64,000 nucleotides of DNA from Alkalicella caledoniensis (GCF_014467015.1 NZ_CP058559.1:3534001-3598000), one strand, 5' to 3'. Positions 1 through 8,907 are shown, numbered from the stretch's first letter. Made by a program: numbers and translations. The notes: a model not told the origin generated them from the sequence alone.

Positions 1-81
1 GCGGATACACTTAAGAAACTTGCAAAAAGCAATCCTGAAGGTTTTAGCAAAGTGTTGAAAACTTGGTTAGCGGAAGAATAG
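1..81 (+). CDS. fliF: FliF, flagellar M-ring protein, C-terminal end only
   Basis: An open frame enters from the left edge and stops at 79–81. The 26 visible residues include a KLAKSNPEGF stretch and end in TWLAEE, which matches the cytoplasmic C-terminal tail of FliF, the part that binds FliG. The next gene is fliG, only 12 bases downstream, the usual fla/che order. The rest of the gene lies outside the window, so nothing can be said about its ring-building or membrane domains. Confidence 0.85.
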   Translation, partial: ADTLKKLAKSNPEGFSKVLKTWLAEE

Positions 82-93
82 GGGTGATTTCAT

Positions 94-1104
94 ATGTCAA
101 AAAACTCAATATCAGGAAAGAAAAAAGCTGCTGTTCTCCTTATAAGCTTAGGACCGGAGATTTCGGCAGAGGTTTTTAAACATCTTTCAGATGACGAAAT
201 AGAACAACTAACCCTTGAAATCGCTAACGCTCGTAAAATTTCTAACGATGAAAGGGAACATATATTAGAAGAGTTTCAAGAGCTTTGTGTGGCACAGGAG
301 TTTATCACACAAGGTGGTATTGATTACGCAAAAGACGTACTAGAAAGGGCCCTAGGGAACCAGAAGGCCCTAGACATAATAGGAAGGTTAACAGCATCTT
401 TACAGGTAAAACCCTTTGATTTTGTAAGAAAGGCTGATCCACAGCAATTATTAAACTATTTAGCTAATGAGCATCCGCAGACAATTGCATTAGTGTTATC
501 CTTTCTACAACCTGAGCAAAGTGGTATCATTCTCTCGGGACTAGCCCCTGAAATACAAAGTGAAATAGTTAAGAGAATTGCAGTTATGGATAGAACTTCT
601 CCAGAAATTATAAGAGAGGTAGAGGGAGTACTAGAACAAAAACTTTCTTCCCTATCAAACCAAGACTATACCAGTGCAGGTGGTATAGATGTCATAGTAG
701 ATATAATCAACCGCGTTGATAGAAGTACTGAAAAAACAATATTTGAGAATTTAGAGGTTGATGACCCAGAACTAGCAGAGGATATAAGACGTAAGATGTT
801 CGTATTTGAAGATGTAATAAGCCTTGATGATAGATCTATTCAAAAGGTTATTAAAGAAGTCAACAACCAAGAGCTTTCCTTATCACTTAAAGTGGCATCA
901 GAAGAGGTTTCAAATAAAATCTTTAAGAATATGTCTAAGCGTCAAGCTGAACTAATTCAAGAGGAAATGGAATTTATGGGCCCTGTTCGCCTAAGGGATA
1001 TTGAAGAAGCTCAACAGAAAATTGTTAACTTAATAAGAAGGCTCGAAGATACTGGTGAGATAATTATAGCTAGAGGCGGCGGGGGAGATGAAATAATTGT
1101 CTAA
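94..1104 (+). CDS. fliG: FliG, flagellar motor switch/rotor protein
   Basis: FliG forms the rotor ring between the FliF M-ring and the FliM/FliY C-ring and receives torque from MotA. The 336-residue length is normal. The EHPQTIALVL motif of the middle domain lies near residues 126–135. The MFVFED hydrophobic patch is near 235, and the charged torque helix (EFMGPVRLRDIEEAQQ) is near the C-terminus. The start is an ATG preceded by AGGGGTGATTT. The last codons overlap the TTG start of fliH, indicating translational coupling within the flagellar operon. Confidence 0.97.
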   Translation: MSKNSISGKKKAAVLLISLGPEISAEVFKHLSDDEIEQLTLEIANARKISNDEREHILEEFQELCVAQEFITQGGIDYAKDVLERALGNQKALDIIGRLTASLQVKPFDFVRKADPQQLLNYLANEHPQTIALVLSFLQPEQSGIILSGLAPEIQSEIVKRIAVMDRTSPEIIREVEGVLEQKLSSLSNQDYTSAGGIDVIVDIINRVDRSTEKTIFENLEVDDPELAEDIRRKMFVFEDVISLDDRSIQKVIKEVNNQELSLSLKVASEEVSNKIFKNMSKRQAELIQEEMEFMGPVRLRDIEEAQQKIVNLIRRLEDTGEIIIARGGGGDEIIV

Positions 1105-1795
1105 AATTATTAAGGGTAACCAAGCCAGAGCCATGGACTATAGAAAAATAGAAGCTGTTAAACTGCCAGTATTTGATGATAACTCACTTCAAGAATATCA
1201 AACATTAGAATTAACATTATCCCCAGAAGAGATCTTAGAAACCGCTAAAAACGAACAAAAAAAAATAATAAAACAAGCTAAAGAAGAAGCAGAACAACTT
1301 AAAAGACTCGCATCAGAGCAAGGGTTTCAACAGGGGTTTCAAGAGGGCATGAAATCTGCAAAAGAGGACCAAGAAAAACTGCAGCAGGAATTTATAAACA
1401 GGTTTAGAGAACTTGAATCAGAATTCAATAATAAACAATGCAAGTTAAAAAATGAGGCTGCTAAAGATGTTACAGAAATAGCACTTTATATAGCCCAAAA
1501 ACTTGTGGGTGACCTGTTAAATGATAAGCAAGATTTGATTGTAGAAATTTATAAATTATTACTACCCCTTGTCACAGATAAAAAAATTAGAGAAATAAAA
1601 GTTAACTCAACGGATTTTGATATAATTCAAGACTACTTGAAGTTTACAAATAAATCGGAAGTAATCCCATTGACCGTGGCTGATGAGTTAGACCCGAAAA
1701 CTATTTATATAGATACAGAACAAGGCTATATAATGAAAAACCTTAATAGAGAACTAGAGGAATTAGTTGGTGAATTGAGGAGTATTTATGGCTAG
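1097..1795 (+). CDS. fliH: FliH, flagellar export ATPase regulator/stator
   Basis: This 232-residue protein is a FliH-type negative regulator and peripheral stalk of the FliI ATPase in the flagellar type III export apparatus. A long charged coiled coil covers roughly residues 45–120. It includes the glycine-spaced segment GFQQGFQEGM near 76–85, which resembles the GxxxG repeats of FliH. The C-terminal half resembles V-ATPase subunit E. The start is a TTG inside the fliG end, behind a G-rich ribosome site, and the stop overlaps the ATG of fliI. Sequence conservation in this family is low, so the call leans partly on position. Confidence 0.9.
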   Translation: MSKIIKGNQARAMDYRKIEAVKLPVFDDNSLQEYQTLELTLSPEEILETAKNEQKKIIKQAKEEAEQLKRLASEQGFQQGFQEGMKSAKEDQEKLQQEFINRFRELESEFNNKQCKLKNEAAKDVTEIALYIAQKLVGDLLNDKQDLIVEIYKLLLPLVTDKKIREIKVNSTDFDIIQDYLKFTNKSEVIPLTVADELDPKTIYIDTEQGYIMKNLNRELEELVGELRSIYG

Positions 1796-3095
1796 ACTAC
1801 TAAATACAAATCATATTAAAAACATAATTGATAGTTGTAACTTACAAAGACCCACGGGAAAAATCCAAGAAATTACAGGCCTAACTATCAAATGCGAAGG
1901 TCCGTGGGGCAACATAGGAGACACTTGTATAGTCCGTAGTTCAAAGGGAAATGAGATTTTCGGGGAAATAGTGGGTTTTCAGCACAATACGACAGTTGTC
2001 ATGCCTTTAAGTGAGATTGAGAACATAGGACCTGGTTGTAAAGTAGAGTGTTTAGGCTCAGGTATGAAAGTCATGGTAGGGGAAGATTTGTTGGGTAGAG
2101 TTTTAGACGGTCTAGGAAAACCCATTGATGGCCAGCCTAACCCACAAAACCTAATACCTTACAACGTAATGAACACACCACCTAACCCTTTGACTCGACC
2201 AAGAATAGAAGAGATACTTCCAGTAGGAATAAAAGCAATAGATGGCATGCTTACCGTCGGAAAAGGTCAAAGAATGGGGATTTTTGCAGGAAGTGGTGTG
2301 GGTAAAAGTACCCTCATGGGTATGATTGCTCGTAACACATCTGCAGAAATAAACGTGATAGCTCTAATAGGTGAAAGAGGTAGAGAGGTGCGAGATTTCA
2401 TAGAAAGAGATTTAGGTGAAGAAGGGCTAAAACGTAGCGTCCTTGTTGTAGCCACATCTGACCAACCACCCCTTGTGAGACTAAAAGGAGCTTTCGTTGC
2501 CATGGCAATAGCAGAATATTTTAGAGATCAGAGTAAAGATGTAATGCTGCTTATGGACTCTGTTACAAGGCTAGCTATGGCACAAAGAGAAATTGGGCTT
2601 TCCTTAGGGGAACCACCTACAAGTAGAGGTTATACGCCATCTGTATTTACTCTACTACCAAAGTTATTCGAAAGGTGTGGCACCAGTAATAGGGGTACAA
2701 TTACAGGATTTTTTACTGTTTTAGTAGATGGTGATGATTTCAATGAACCAATAACAGATGCTGTACGGGGTATTTTAGATGGTCATGTGTTTTTATCAAG
2801 GAAAATTGCTGCTCAAAACCACTACCCAGCTATTGATGTAATGAATAGTCTGTCAAGGCTAATGGCTGAAATATCTGATGAGGAGCATATAGCAAATGCA
2901 GGTAAAGTTAGGAAATTACTAGCTAATTATAAAAACGCCGAAGACCTTATAAATATTGGTGCATATAAGCCAGGATCAAACAAAGACATAGACGAGTCCG
3001 TTAAAAAAATATCCGGTATAAACCAATTCTTACAGCAGAAGGTTAGTGAGAAATTTGAATTCGGACATATAATTAAATCCCTATCGGAGATATAA
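1788..3095 (+). CDS. fliI: FliI, flagellum-specific export ATPase
   Basis: FliI is the hexameric ATPase that unloads export substrates at the base of the flagellum. The 435-residue protein has an N-terminal beta-barrel domain. The Walker A motif GSGVGKST is at about 168–175, and the Walker B strand DVMLLMDSVTRLAMAQREIG is near 251–270. The PPTSRGYTPSVF signature of F1/FliI ATPases follows. It starts with ATG overlapping the end of fliH by eight bases. An 89-base spacer follows before fliJ, unusually loose for this operon. Confidence 0.98.
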   Translation: MARLLNTNHIKNIIDSCNLQRPTGKIQEITGLTIKCEGPWGNIGDTCIVRSSKGNEIFGEIVGFQHNTTVVMPLSEIENIGPGCKVECLGSGMKVMVGEDLLGRVLDGLGKPIDGQPNPQNLIPYNVMNTPPNPLTRPRIEEILPVGIKAIDGMLTVGKGQRMGIFAGSGVGKSTLMGMIARNTSAEINVIALIGERGREVRDFIERDLGEEGLKRSVLVVATSDQPPLVRLKGAFVAMAIAEYFRDQSKDVMLLMDSVTRLAMAQREIGLSLGEPPTSRGYTPSVFTLLPKLFERCGTSNRGTITGFFTVLVDGDDFNEPITDAVRGILDGHVFLSRKIAAQNHYPAIDVMNSLSRLMAEISDEEHIANAGKVRKLLANYKNAEDLINIGAYKPGSNKDIDESVKKISGINQFLQQKVSEKFEFGHIIKSLSEI

Positions 3096-3114
3096 TTTCT
3101 AGACTTACAGCTAC

Positions 3115-3144
3115 TTGACTTTAGAGAGGTTAAAGCAATATAGC
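3115..3144 (+). promoter_or_regulatory. possible internal promoter before fliJ
   Basis: TTGACT (3115–3120) and TATAGC (3139–3144) are separated by 18 bases in the 89-base fliI–fliJ spacer. The -35 matches five of six sigma-A consensus bases and the -10 four of six. No experimental or comparative support is available, so this is only a candidate for secondary transcription of the downstream flagellar genes. Confidence 0.3.
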
Positions 3145-3193
3145 CAAATTGTTAATAAAAGTAGTGGATCTTAAAAAATAGTAGGTGAATGAT

Positions 3194-3631
3194 TTGCCAA
3201 AATTTAATTTTAATCTACAAAAATTACTTGATTACAAAGATATTTTGCTAAAAGAAGAAATAAGTAAAATTCAGCAACTCAATACACAAATAGAGGACTG
3301 CCAAGAGAAAATTTCGGGTATTAACAACAGAATGAATGCACTAGGACAAGCAATAGAAACCAAAGGAAGAGATACACTACAAATTGAAGTCCTTATAGGG
3401 TACAAAAGATATATTAATGATCTTAATGGGTTAAAAAGTTCTTTCACAAAGCAAAAGAACAATATGGAGTTAATACTAGACAAAACAAGGAACAAAGCAA
3501 TCTCCTTACAAAAAGAACATAAAACCATAGATCTACTAAAAGAGAAAAAGTTTTACGAGTTTAAAAAAGAACAGGAGTACCAAGAGCAATCATTACTAGA
3601 TGACTTAGTATGTATGAGAAGAACTATTTAA
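3194..3631 (+). CDS. fliJ: FliJ, flagellar export chaperone-like protein
   Basis: A small (about 145 residues), highly charged, almost wholly coiled-coil protein beginning PKFNFNLQKLLDYKD, the typical FliJ N-terminus. FliJ forms the central stalk of the FliI ATPase and recycles export chaperones. I chose TTG at 3194 because an AGGTGA ribosome site lies just upstream. An in-frame GTG at 3185 overlaps that site and would add three residues. It lies directly between fliI and a MotE-like gene, the usual position. Confidence 0.88.
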   Translation: MPKFNFNLQKLLDYKDILLKEEISKIQQLNTQIEDCQEKISGINNRMNALGQAIETKGRDTLQIEVLIGYKRYINDLNGLKSSFTKQKNNMELILDKTRNKAISLQKEHKTIDLLKEKKFYEFKKEQEYQEQSLLDDLVCMRRTI

Positions 3632-3644
3632 GGAGGAACCTTTT

Positions 3645-4184
3645 ATGAATGTGGCTTCAAAATTAAAAGCAATAACGTATCTCGTATTAGTTCCTCTTAT
3701 TATTGGAATAATTATTTTTATGATTATAGGCAGTGCTGTGGGGCTCATTAAACTACCTTTTATTAATCCTCCGCAAACTGAGAATGAAATTGACTCTCTT
3801 ACATTAGAACTCGAAGCAAAAGATGAAACCATTGTTTCACTGAAGAATGTTATAGAAGAGCAAAAAAAAGAAATTGATGACATAAAAAGACAATATGATA
3901 TTCGTGAGGAAAGTTTAAAAGCCCGTGAGAAGAGTTTAGATGAATTCGAAGAGCAATTAAATAATCGTTTAGAATCAATGGAAAGTGAAGATGAAAGATT
4001 GCAAAACTTAGCAAACAACTTAAACCAGATGAAGGTTAGGGATGCAGCCAATATACTATCACATCTAGAAGAAGAAGAAATCCTGAAGATTTTTCAATAT
4101 ATGACAAATCAAAAAACTTCCGAAATCATGTCAGCCTTAGACTCTCAAAAAGCAGCTAGCTTAGCAAAAAAGATGATGCAATAA
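3645..4184 (+). CDS. MotE-like/YlxF-like flagellar membrane protein
   Basis: A 179-residue protein with one N-terminal membrane segment (about 10–35), a long coiled coil (about 45–130) and a C-terminal helical segment, AANILSHLEEEEILKIFQYM. That segment resembles the N-terminal domain of MgtE. This architecture matches MotE-type proteins that chaperone or stabilise MotC in other bacteria, and the location matches ylxF of Bacillus (between fliJ and fliK). The exact role here is unknown. A good AAGGAGGAACC ribosome site precedes the ATG. Confidence 0.75.
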   Translation: MNVASKLKAITYLVLVPLIIGIIIFMIIGSAVGLIKLPFINPPQTENEIDSLTLELEAKDETIVSLKNVIEEQKKEIDDIKRQYDIREESLKAREKSLDEFEEQLNNRLESMESEDERLQNLANNLNQMKVRDAANILSHLEEEEILKIFQYMTNQKTSEIMSALDSQKAASLAKKMMQ

Positions 4185-4225
4185 TCATTTTATAATTATT
4201 TCCTTCCTGAAAGGAGGTGAGAAAA

Positions 4226-5377
4226 TTGAAAATACTAGATGGATTTTTGCCATTTGAATCGCAACTGATGAATGGTAAAACCAATAAAAATCCAGTTGCA
4301 GACGAGGAGTATAAAATTTTTGCAGCATTTTCTAACTTATTAACTCAGCAACTCACACAAACTGAGGAAGAGCTAGTTAACAATGAACAAGTAGAGCTAC
4401 ACCTTATTATAGATGATATTGCAGAGGTTATAACAAAGGGATTACCAGAAATTGATTTAGAAAAATTAGAAGAAATTTCATATAAGGTTTTTCCTAACCA
4501 AGAAAATGTAGAAAAATTTATAGAAGATATCAAGGTGTTAGTCAGTGAAGTTACACATTCAGGGGATTCGACCCTAGAAAAACTCAACTCCCAAAACATA
4601 GAAGACTTAGTTAAGAACTTGATTCAAGGGGAAATGAAAGAATCATTTTCAAAACCTGAGCAAAAGTTTTATAGTAAAAATAATTACTACGACCCTAAAA
4701 ATGAAATTTCTGTAAAAACAGGCAATGAAAAAGTTGTAGATTTAAATAATTTTAGAATCAACAACGGAAATCAGAGTTTATTTTATGGGAAGAACAACAA
4801 TGGGACTGATTTAGTAGCGAATATGAGCAAGGAATTTCCCCTTGATAATGAGGAAATTCAGTTAAACGAAAAGTTCCAACCCCTTACCGTTGATCCTAAC
4901 ATAAGAGTTAACATGGAAAAGCTAGATATGGTCACAACTAACAACTTAATCCAAGTACCTATTGAAGAATTAGGTGAATCTATTTTGCAGTTAGCTTATA
5001 AAAACATGAACATCCTTAAAAAAGGTGAGCTAACCACAGGCACAATGAGACTTTACCCTGAGGAGTTAGGGCAAGTGACAATTGAGTTAGAGATGCTAAA
5101 GGGAGACTTGAGTGTAAGAATTGTTGCAAGTAATGAAGCTGCTTTTAATCACCTCCAACAAAATGCAAAGGATTTAATACAAAAGTTTGTTGAAGAAGGA
5201 ACCTACACAGAAGTTTCTGTAGATCTTAATATGGGTGATACAAGTCAAGATACTCGCGATCAAAACTTTCAAAATCATTTTGCTTTAACATCTAAATCTC
5301 AACAAAAACAAGCCACAGACGAAGAAATAATTCAATACTTTGAAACAGACAAAGGAAATTATAACTATAAAGTTTAG
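4226..5377 (+). CDS. fliK: FliK, flagellar hook-length control protein
   Basis: The protein of about 383 residues has a divergent, low-complexity N-terminal two thirds. Its conserved C-terminal domain contains GTMRLYPEELGQVTIELEM near residues 270–290, the FliK C-terminal (FlhB-contacting) domain. FliK measures hook length and triggers the FlhB substrate-specificity switch. The start is TTG at 4226, spaced properly from AAGGAGGTGAG; an upstream in-frame GTG at 4217 lies inside that ribosome site and is rejected. It ends 11 bases before flgD. Confidence 0.9.
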   Translation: MKILDGFLPFESQLMNGKTNKNPVADEEYKIFAAFSNLLTQQLTQTEEELVNNEQVELHLIIDDIAEVITKGLPEIDLEKLEEISYKVFPNQENVEKFIEDIKVLVSEVTHSGDSTLEKLNSQNIEDLVKNLIQGEMKESFSKPEQKFYSKNNYYDPKNEISVKTGNEKVVDLNNFRINNGNQSLFYGKNNNGTDLVANMSKEFPLDNEEIQLNEKFQPLTVDPNIRVNMEKLDMVTTNNLIQVPIEELGESILQLAYKNMNILKKGELTTGTMRLYPEELGQVTIELEMLKGDLSVRIVASNEAAFNHLQQNAKDLIQKFVEEGTYTEVSVDLNMGDTSQDTRDQNFQNHFALTSKSQQKQATDEEIIQYFETDKGNYNYKV

Positions 5378-5388
5378 GGGGTGAACGA

Positions 5389-5844
5389 ATGAAGGTAACT
5401 AACTCAAATTACAATCCTAATCAACAGACAATAGCACCAAACACACTTGGCAAAGAAGCCTTTCTTAAAATCCTTGTTACACAAATGAAGTACCAAGATC
5501 CATTGGCTCCAACAAATGATACTGAGTTTATAGCACAAATGGCTCAGTTTAGTAACTTAGAGCAAACGGTAAATATGAACGAGAACATACAATGGATGTT
5601 ATATATGCTTGGCACAGGGTTCGACTCTTCCAATGCCTTTAGTATGATAGGGAAGAATGTAGAAATCGAAACTAGCTCTGGAATTATACAGGGGATAGTT
5701 GAGAAGGTAACTAAAAAAGATGGTGAGTTTATGGTGGAAGTAGATTCTGTACTCTATCCACTAAATAAAGTGAACACTGTTGCACTAGCTAAGGATTCTT
5801 CTAACAATGGGCAAAATGCAGTGGAGGGTGATGAGAATGAGTAA
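5389..5844 (+). CDS. flgD: FlgD, flagellar hook capping/scaffold protein
   Basis: The 151-residue protein carries the conserved N-terminal block LGKEAFLKILVTQMKYQDPL (about 20–39) followed by AQFSNLEQ, which defines FlgD. FlgD caps the growing hook so that FlgE subunits can polymerise. It is short compared with enteric FlgD (about 230 residues) and lacks most of the later beta-domains, as is common in Bacillus and Clostridia. Its stop overlaps the start of the next gene. Confidence 0.95.
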   Translation: MKVTNSNYNPNQQTIAPNTLGKEAFLKILVTQMKYQDPLAPTNDTEFIAQMAQFSNLEQTVNMNENIQWMLYMLGTGFDSSNAFSMIGKNVEIETSSGIIQGIVEKVTKKDGEFMVEVDSVLYPLNKVNTVALAKDSSNNGQNAVEGDENE

Positions 5845-6205
5845 AATCATCAATCCGATGCTAATTAACAGCTTAACCCGAAATCAAAATACTAATAAGT
5901 TAAAACAAACTAGTGACAATAATTTTTCAAAGGTTTTCAGCCATGAACTAAACCATTTAGTTTTTTCAAAGCACGCAATTAACAGAATTGAGCATCGAGG
6001 TATAGAACTAAGTGAAGAAACCTTATGCAAAATTAACACTGCCATGGACAAGCTTGTTTCAAAGGGGAGTAGGGACTCACTAGTGTTTATAGATGATGTA
6101 GCTTACGTTGTAAATCCCAAGAACAAAGTTATAATCACCGCAGTGGATAAAGAAAATCTTAAGGAAAATGTTTTTACAGGTATTGATAGTGCAATATTTA
6201 TGTAA
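5837..6205 (+). CDS. small flagellar operon protein (TIGR02530-like)
   Basis: A protein of about 122 residues with a central segment FSKHAINRIEHRGIELSEE. This segment is characteristic of the small uncharacterised family found between flgD and flgE in Firmicutes flagellar operons. Its biochemical role is not established. I chose the ATG at 5837, eight bases after GGAGGG; in-frame ATGs at 5807 and 5831 are upstream, the second within the ribosome site. It overlaps the end of flgD, so expression is probably coupled. Confidence 0.8.
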   Translation: MSKIINPMLINSLTRNQNTNKLKQTSDNNFSKVFSHELNHLVFSKHAINRIEHRGIELSEETLCKINTAMDKLVSKGSRDSLVFIDDVAYVVNPKNKVIITAVDKENLKENVFTGIDSAIFM

Positions 6206-6236
6206 CAATCAGCTGGACCTTATATAGGAGGCTGAA

Positions 6237-6264
6237 GTAGGTATTGAATGATAGATATACCTAC
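6237..6264 (+). other. hairpin in the leader of flgE
   Basis: The inverted repeat GTAGGTAT (6237–6244) and ATACCTAC (6257–6264) forms an 8 bp stem with a 12-base loop in the 81-base gap before flgE. No T-tract follows, so it is not a standard terminator. It may be an RNA processing or stability element that lets flgE, the most abundant hook protein, be expressed above its neighbours. That function is inference. Confidence 0.5.
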
Positions 6265-6286
6265 ATATTAAAAGGAGGAAAAACTT

Positions 6287-7096
6287 ATGTTGAGGTCATT
6301 GTTTTCAGGTGTAAGTGGATTAAGAAATCATCAAACAAGAATGGATGTTATTGGTAATAACATTGCCAATGTAAATACCGTTGCATATAAGACTAGTCAA
6401 GTAAACTTCAAAGATATCTTTAGTCAAACTTTACAAGGAGCTTCTGCTCCGGGAGTTAACAGGGGTGGTACTAACCCCATGCAAGTAGGACTAGGTATGG
6501 CACTTGCCAATGTATCTGTAAACCACACCCAAGGCAGTTTGCAATCTACAGGTAAGGGAACAGATTTAGCCATAGAGGGGGACGGTTTTTTTGTTATTTC
6601 TGATGGAGATAGCAAGTTCTATACTAGGGCTGGAAATTTTGATCTTGATGCTGATGGATACTTAGTATCTGCTACTAACGGATACTATGTACTCTCTGGC
6701 GACACTACTTTATCTACTGAGGACAGAAGAATTCAAATACCATCAGATGCTATATTCACCATTGATAAAACTGGAACAGTTTCAGTTGTTGAAGAAGATG
6801 GTACTTTAACAAACATAGGGACAATCGGGTTAGCAAAGTTCAATAACCCTGGCGGACTTTTGAAAACAGGTGACAATATGTACATACCTTCTAGTAACTC
6901 TGGTGTAGCTTTAGAAGGAATTCCTGGGGCTAATGACACGGGTACAATAATGCCTGGTACATTAGAGATGTCAAACGTTGACCTATCCCAAGAGTTTACA
7001 GATATGATAATAACACAAAGGGGGTTTCAAGCTAACTCAAGAATTATCACAACATCCGATGAAATTCTAAATGAGCTTGTAAATCTAAAACGATAA
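6287..7096 (+). CDS. flgE: FlgE, flagellar hook protein (short Bacillus type)
   Basis: The protein has 269 residues. Its N-terminus (SGVSGLRNHQTRMDVIGNNI, about 8–27) and C-terminus (GFQANSRIITTSDEIL) are the paired helices shared by rod and hook proteins. The core includes EGDGFFVISDG. Similar proteins are called FlgE or FlgG; the position after flgD and before flbD/swrD, and the short length, match the Bacillus hook protein. AAAAGGAGGAAAAACTT precedes the ATG. Hairpins flank the gene on both sides. Confidence 0.88.
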   Translation: MLRSLFSGVSGLRNHQTRMDVIGNNIANVNTVAYKTSQVNFKDIFSQTLQGASAPGVNRGGTNPMQVGLGMALANVSVNHTQGSLQSTGKGTDLAIEGDGFFVISDGDSKFYTRAGNFDLDADGYLVSATNGYYVLSGDTTLSTEDRRIQIPSDAIFTIDKTGTVSVVEEDGTLTNIGTIGLAKFNNPGGLLKTGDNMYIPSSNSGVALEGIPGANDTGTIMPGTLEMSNVDLSQEFTDMIITQRGFQANSRIITTSDEILNELVNLKR

Positions 7097-7107
7097 ATTT
7101 TATAAAT

Positions 7108-7131
7108 CCCCGCACCTAAGAGGGTGCGGGG
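7108..7131 (+). other. strong GC hairpin after flgE, without T-tract
   Basis: CCCCGCACC (7108–7116) pairs perfectly with GGTGCGGGG (7123–7131) around a six-base loop. The following bases are ACTTATAAAAAAGG, so there is no U-run and efficient intrinsic termination is not expected. Its position after the hook gene suggests a 3' stabiliser or partial attenuator dividing the long fla/che transcript; that role is inferred. Confidence 0.7.
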
Positions 7132-7155
7132 ACTTATAAAAAAGGTGGGATTACT

Positions 7156-7359
7156 TTGATAGAAGTAACAAGATTAAACAACAAGAAGTACTACCTTAAC
7201 TGTGAACTAATCGAATTTATTGAGAGTACACCAGACACAGTTATCTCCTTAACTACTGGAAAAAAAGTGGTGGTAAAAGAAGAAACAAAGGAAGTTATCA
7301 CAAAAATCATAGCATACAAAAGAAGAATAACTTATAAATACTGTGAAAGTGAGGTGTAA
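7156..7359 (+). CDS. swrD: FlbD/SwrD family flagellar protein
   Basis: A 67-residue protein of the FlbD family starting MIEVTRLNNKKYYLN and containing TPDTVISLTTGKKVVVKEE. In Bacillus the homologue SwrD (formerly YlzI) increases motor torque for swarming. The start is TTG at 7156 behind AAAGGTGGGA. The gene lies directly before motA here, which fits a role with the stator, whereas in Bacillus fliL follows. The family assignment is good; the function is known only for the relative. Confidence 0.85.
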   Translation: MIEVTRLNNKKYYLNCELIEFIESTPDTVISLTTGKKVVVKEETKEVITKIIAYKRRITYKYCESEV

Positions 7360-7362
7360 CCT

Positions 7363-8160
7363 ATGTTGGATTTATCAACAATTATAGGATTAGGTAGTGG
7401 GATTTTACTTTTTGTGATTTCAATACGTATGGGAGGCCCCTTGGGGAGTTTTTATTCTGCATCCTCTATAGTTATAGTACTAGGTGGAACAATTAGTGCA
7501 ACTATAGTAAGTTACCCTATGAACCAAATTAAACAACTATTTAAAACCGTTAAAAAGACAATGAGTAAAACTAATTTTTCTTCATCTGAAATAATAAATA
7601 ATATGGTTAGCTTTTCAGAAAAAGCTAGAAGGGAAGGTTTACTTTCCCTAGAAGATGAAATAGCAAATCTCGATGATTCATTTATGCAAAAAGGTGTACA
7701 ACTTGTAGTTGATGGAACAGATCCTGATTTAGTAAGGAATATACTAGAAACAGAATTATCTTTCTTAGAAGATAGGCACGCTCAAGGTCGTGGAATTTTT
7801 TCAACGATGGGATCTTATGCACCTGCTTTCGGTATGGCTGGTACTTTAATTGGTCTTATACGAATGCTAGAAACTTTAGACAATCCCGAAACCATTGGAC
7901 CTGGTCTGGCAGTGGCACTACTTACCACATTCTATGGAACAATCCTATCGAACCTTTTTTTCAACCCCATGGCAGCGAAGCTAAAGGTCAAAAGTAGTGA
8001 AGAAATCCTACTAAAGGAAGTTGTCATAGAGGGCCTTTTGTCTATTCAAGCAGGGGAGAACCCAAGGATTGTAGAAGAAAAGCTAAAAGCTTTCTTAGCC
8101 CCTAATGAAAGGGAAAGCTTTAATAAAAATACTGAGGTTAATGAAAATGAGGCGGCGTAG
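7363..8160 (+). CDS. motA: MotA, flagellar stator protein
   Basis: A 265-residue membrane protein with four predicted membrane segments (about 4–21, 32–51, 150–170 and 178–200). The conserved stretch APAFGMAGTLIG lies at about 153–164. The cytoplasmic loop carries the charged residues (R89, R90 and E97/D98/E99 region) that contact FliG. MotA with MotB forms the ion channel that powers rotation. Whether it uses H+ or Na+ cannot be told from sequence alone. It overlaps the start of motB. Confidence 0.96.
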   Translation: MLDLSTIIGLGSGILLFVISIRMGGPLGSFYSASSIVIVLGGTISATIVSYPMNQIKQLFKTVKKTMSKTNFSSSEIINNMVSFSEKARREGLLSLEDEIANLDDSFMQKGVQLVVDGTDPDLVRNILETELSFLEDRHAQGRGIFSTMGSYAPAFGMAGTLIGLIRMLETLDNPETIGPGLAVALLTTFYGTILSNLFFNPMAAKLKVKSSEEILLKEVVIEGLLSIQAGENPRIVEEKLKAFLAPNERESFNKNTEVNENEAA

Positions 8161-8869
8161 GTCTAAAGATGAAAGTGTAGGCCAAGACAATTGGCTTTTA
8201 ACATATAGTGATGTTATAACGTTAGTACTGTGTATGTTTATTATGTTGTACTCTTTTTCCACCATAGATGCTCAAAAATTTCAGCAACTAGTCACATCAC
8301 TTAACCAGTCTTTTTCAGGAGTGTTAGATGGTGGAAAAATTATTAGTCCAGACGAATTGGACAATATTCCCAAAGAAGAAGAACCACCCTTAGATGAAGG
8401 GGAAGAGATTGACGAAGAGTTTATAAGTACTTATGAACAAATCCTTTCACTTATAAATGACTATGGTCTAGAAGACCGGGTGTTTATAGGGATTGAGCCT
8501 AAAGGTGTGGAAATAAGGTTTAGTGATGGTATATTTTTTGCCCCAGGTAGGGCCGATATAAAGTCTAGCGCAATGGAACTTCTTGATAAGTTAACTGGTA
8601 TCTTCCAAGAGATAGATAATGAGATACATATAGAAGGACATACGGACACAATACCAATAAATACCGTGCAATTTCCTTCAAACTGGGAGTTATCAGCAGG
8701 TAGAGCAATATCAGTTGTTAAACACTTTGAGGAAAAAGGTATTGACTCTCAAAGACTTGGTGCGTTAGGTTTTGGAGAATATAGGCCCATAGACACTAAT
8801 GAAACACCCCAAGGACGTCAAGCAAATAGAAGGGTAAATATTATTGTACTTAGGAGTAGTGCCGATTAA
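8147..8869 (+). CDS. motB: MotB, flagellar stator protein with OmpA-like domain
   Basis: About 240 residues. A positively charged N-terminus (MRRRRSK) precedes one membrane helix containing the ion-binding aspartate in LLTYSDVITL (Asp 22). A peptidoglycan-binding OmpA-like domain follows, with EGHTDTIPI and NWELSAGRA. MotB anchors the stator to the wall and conducts ions with MotA. I chose the ATG at 8147, about nine bases after GAGG; ATG 8141 is an alternative. The start lies inside the motA end, giving tight coupling. Confidence 0.95.
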   Translation: MRRRRSKDESVGQDNWLLTYSDVITLVLCMFIMLYSFSTIDAQKFQQLVTSLNQSFSGVLDGGKIISPDELDNIPKEEEPPLDEGEEIDEEFISTYEQILSLINDYGLEDRVFIGIEPKGVEIRFSDGIFFAPGRADIKSSAMELLDKLTGIFQEIDNEIHIEGHTDTIPINTVQFPSNWELSAGRAISVVKHFEEKGIDSQRLGALGFGEYRPIDTNETPQGRQANRRVNIIVLRSSAD

Positions 8870-8907
8870 ATTTTGATTTTTAGTCATGCTCAAAGGAGAT
8901 GTTAAAT

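Noticed and set aside
3605-4051. 148-codon minus-strand ORF over the MotE-like gene
   Set aside because: Serine-rich antisense frame of a coiled-coil gene; the + strand gene fits the operon and has a strong ribosome site.
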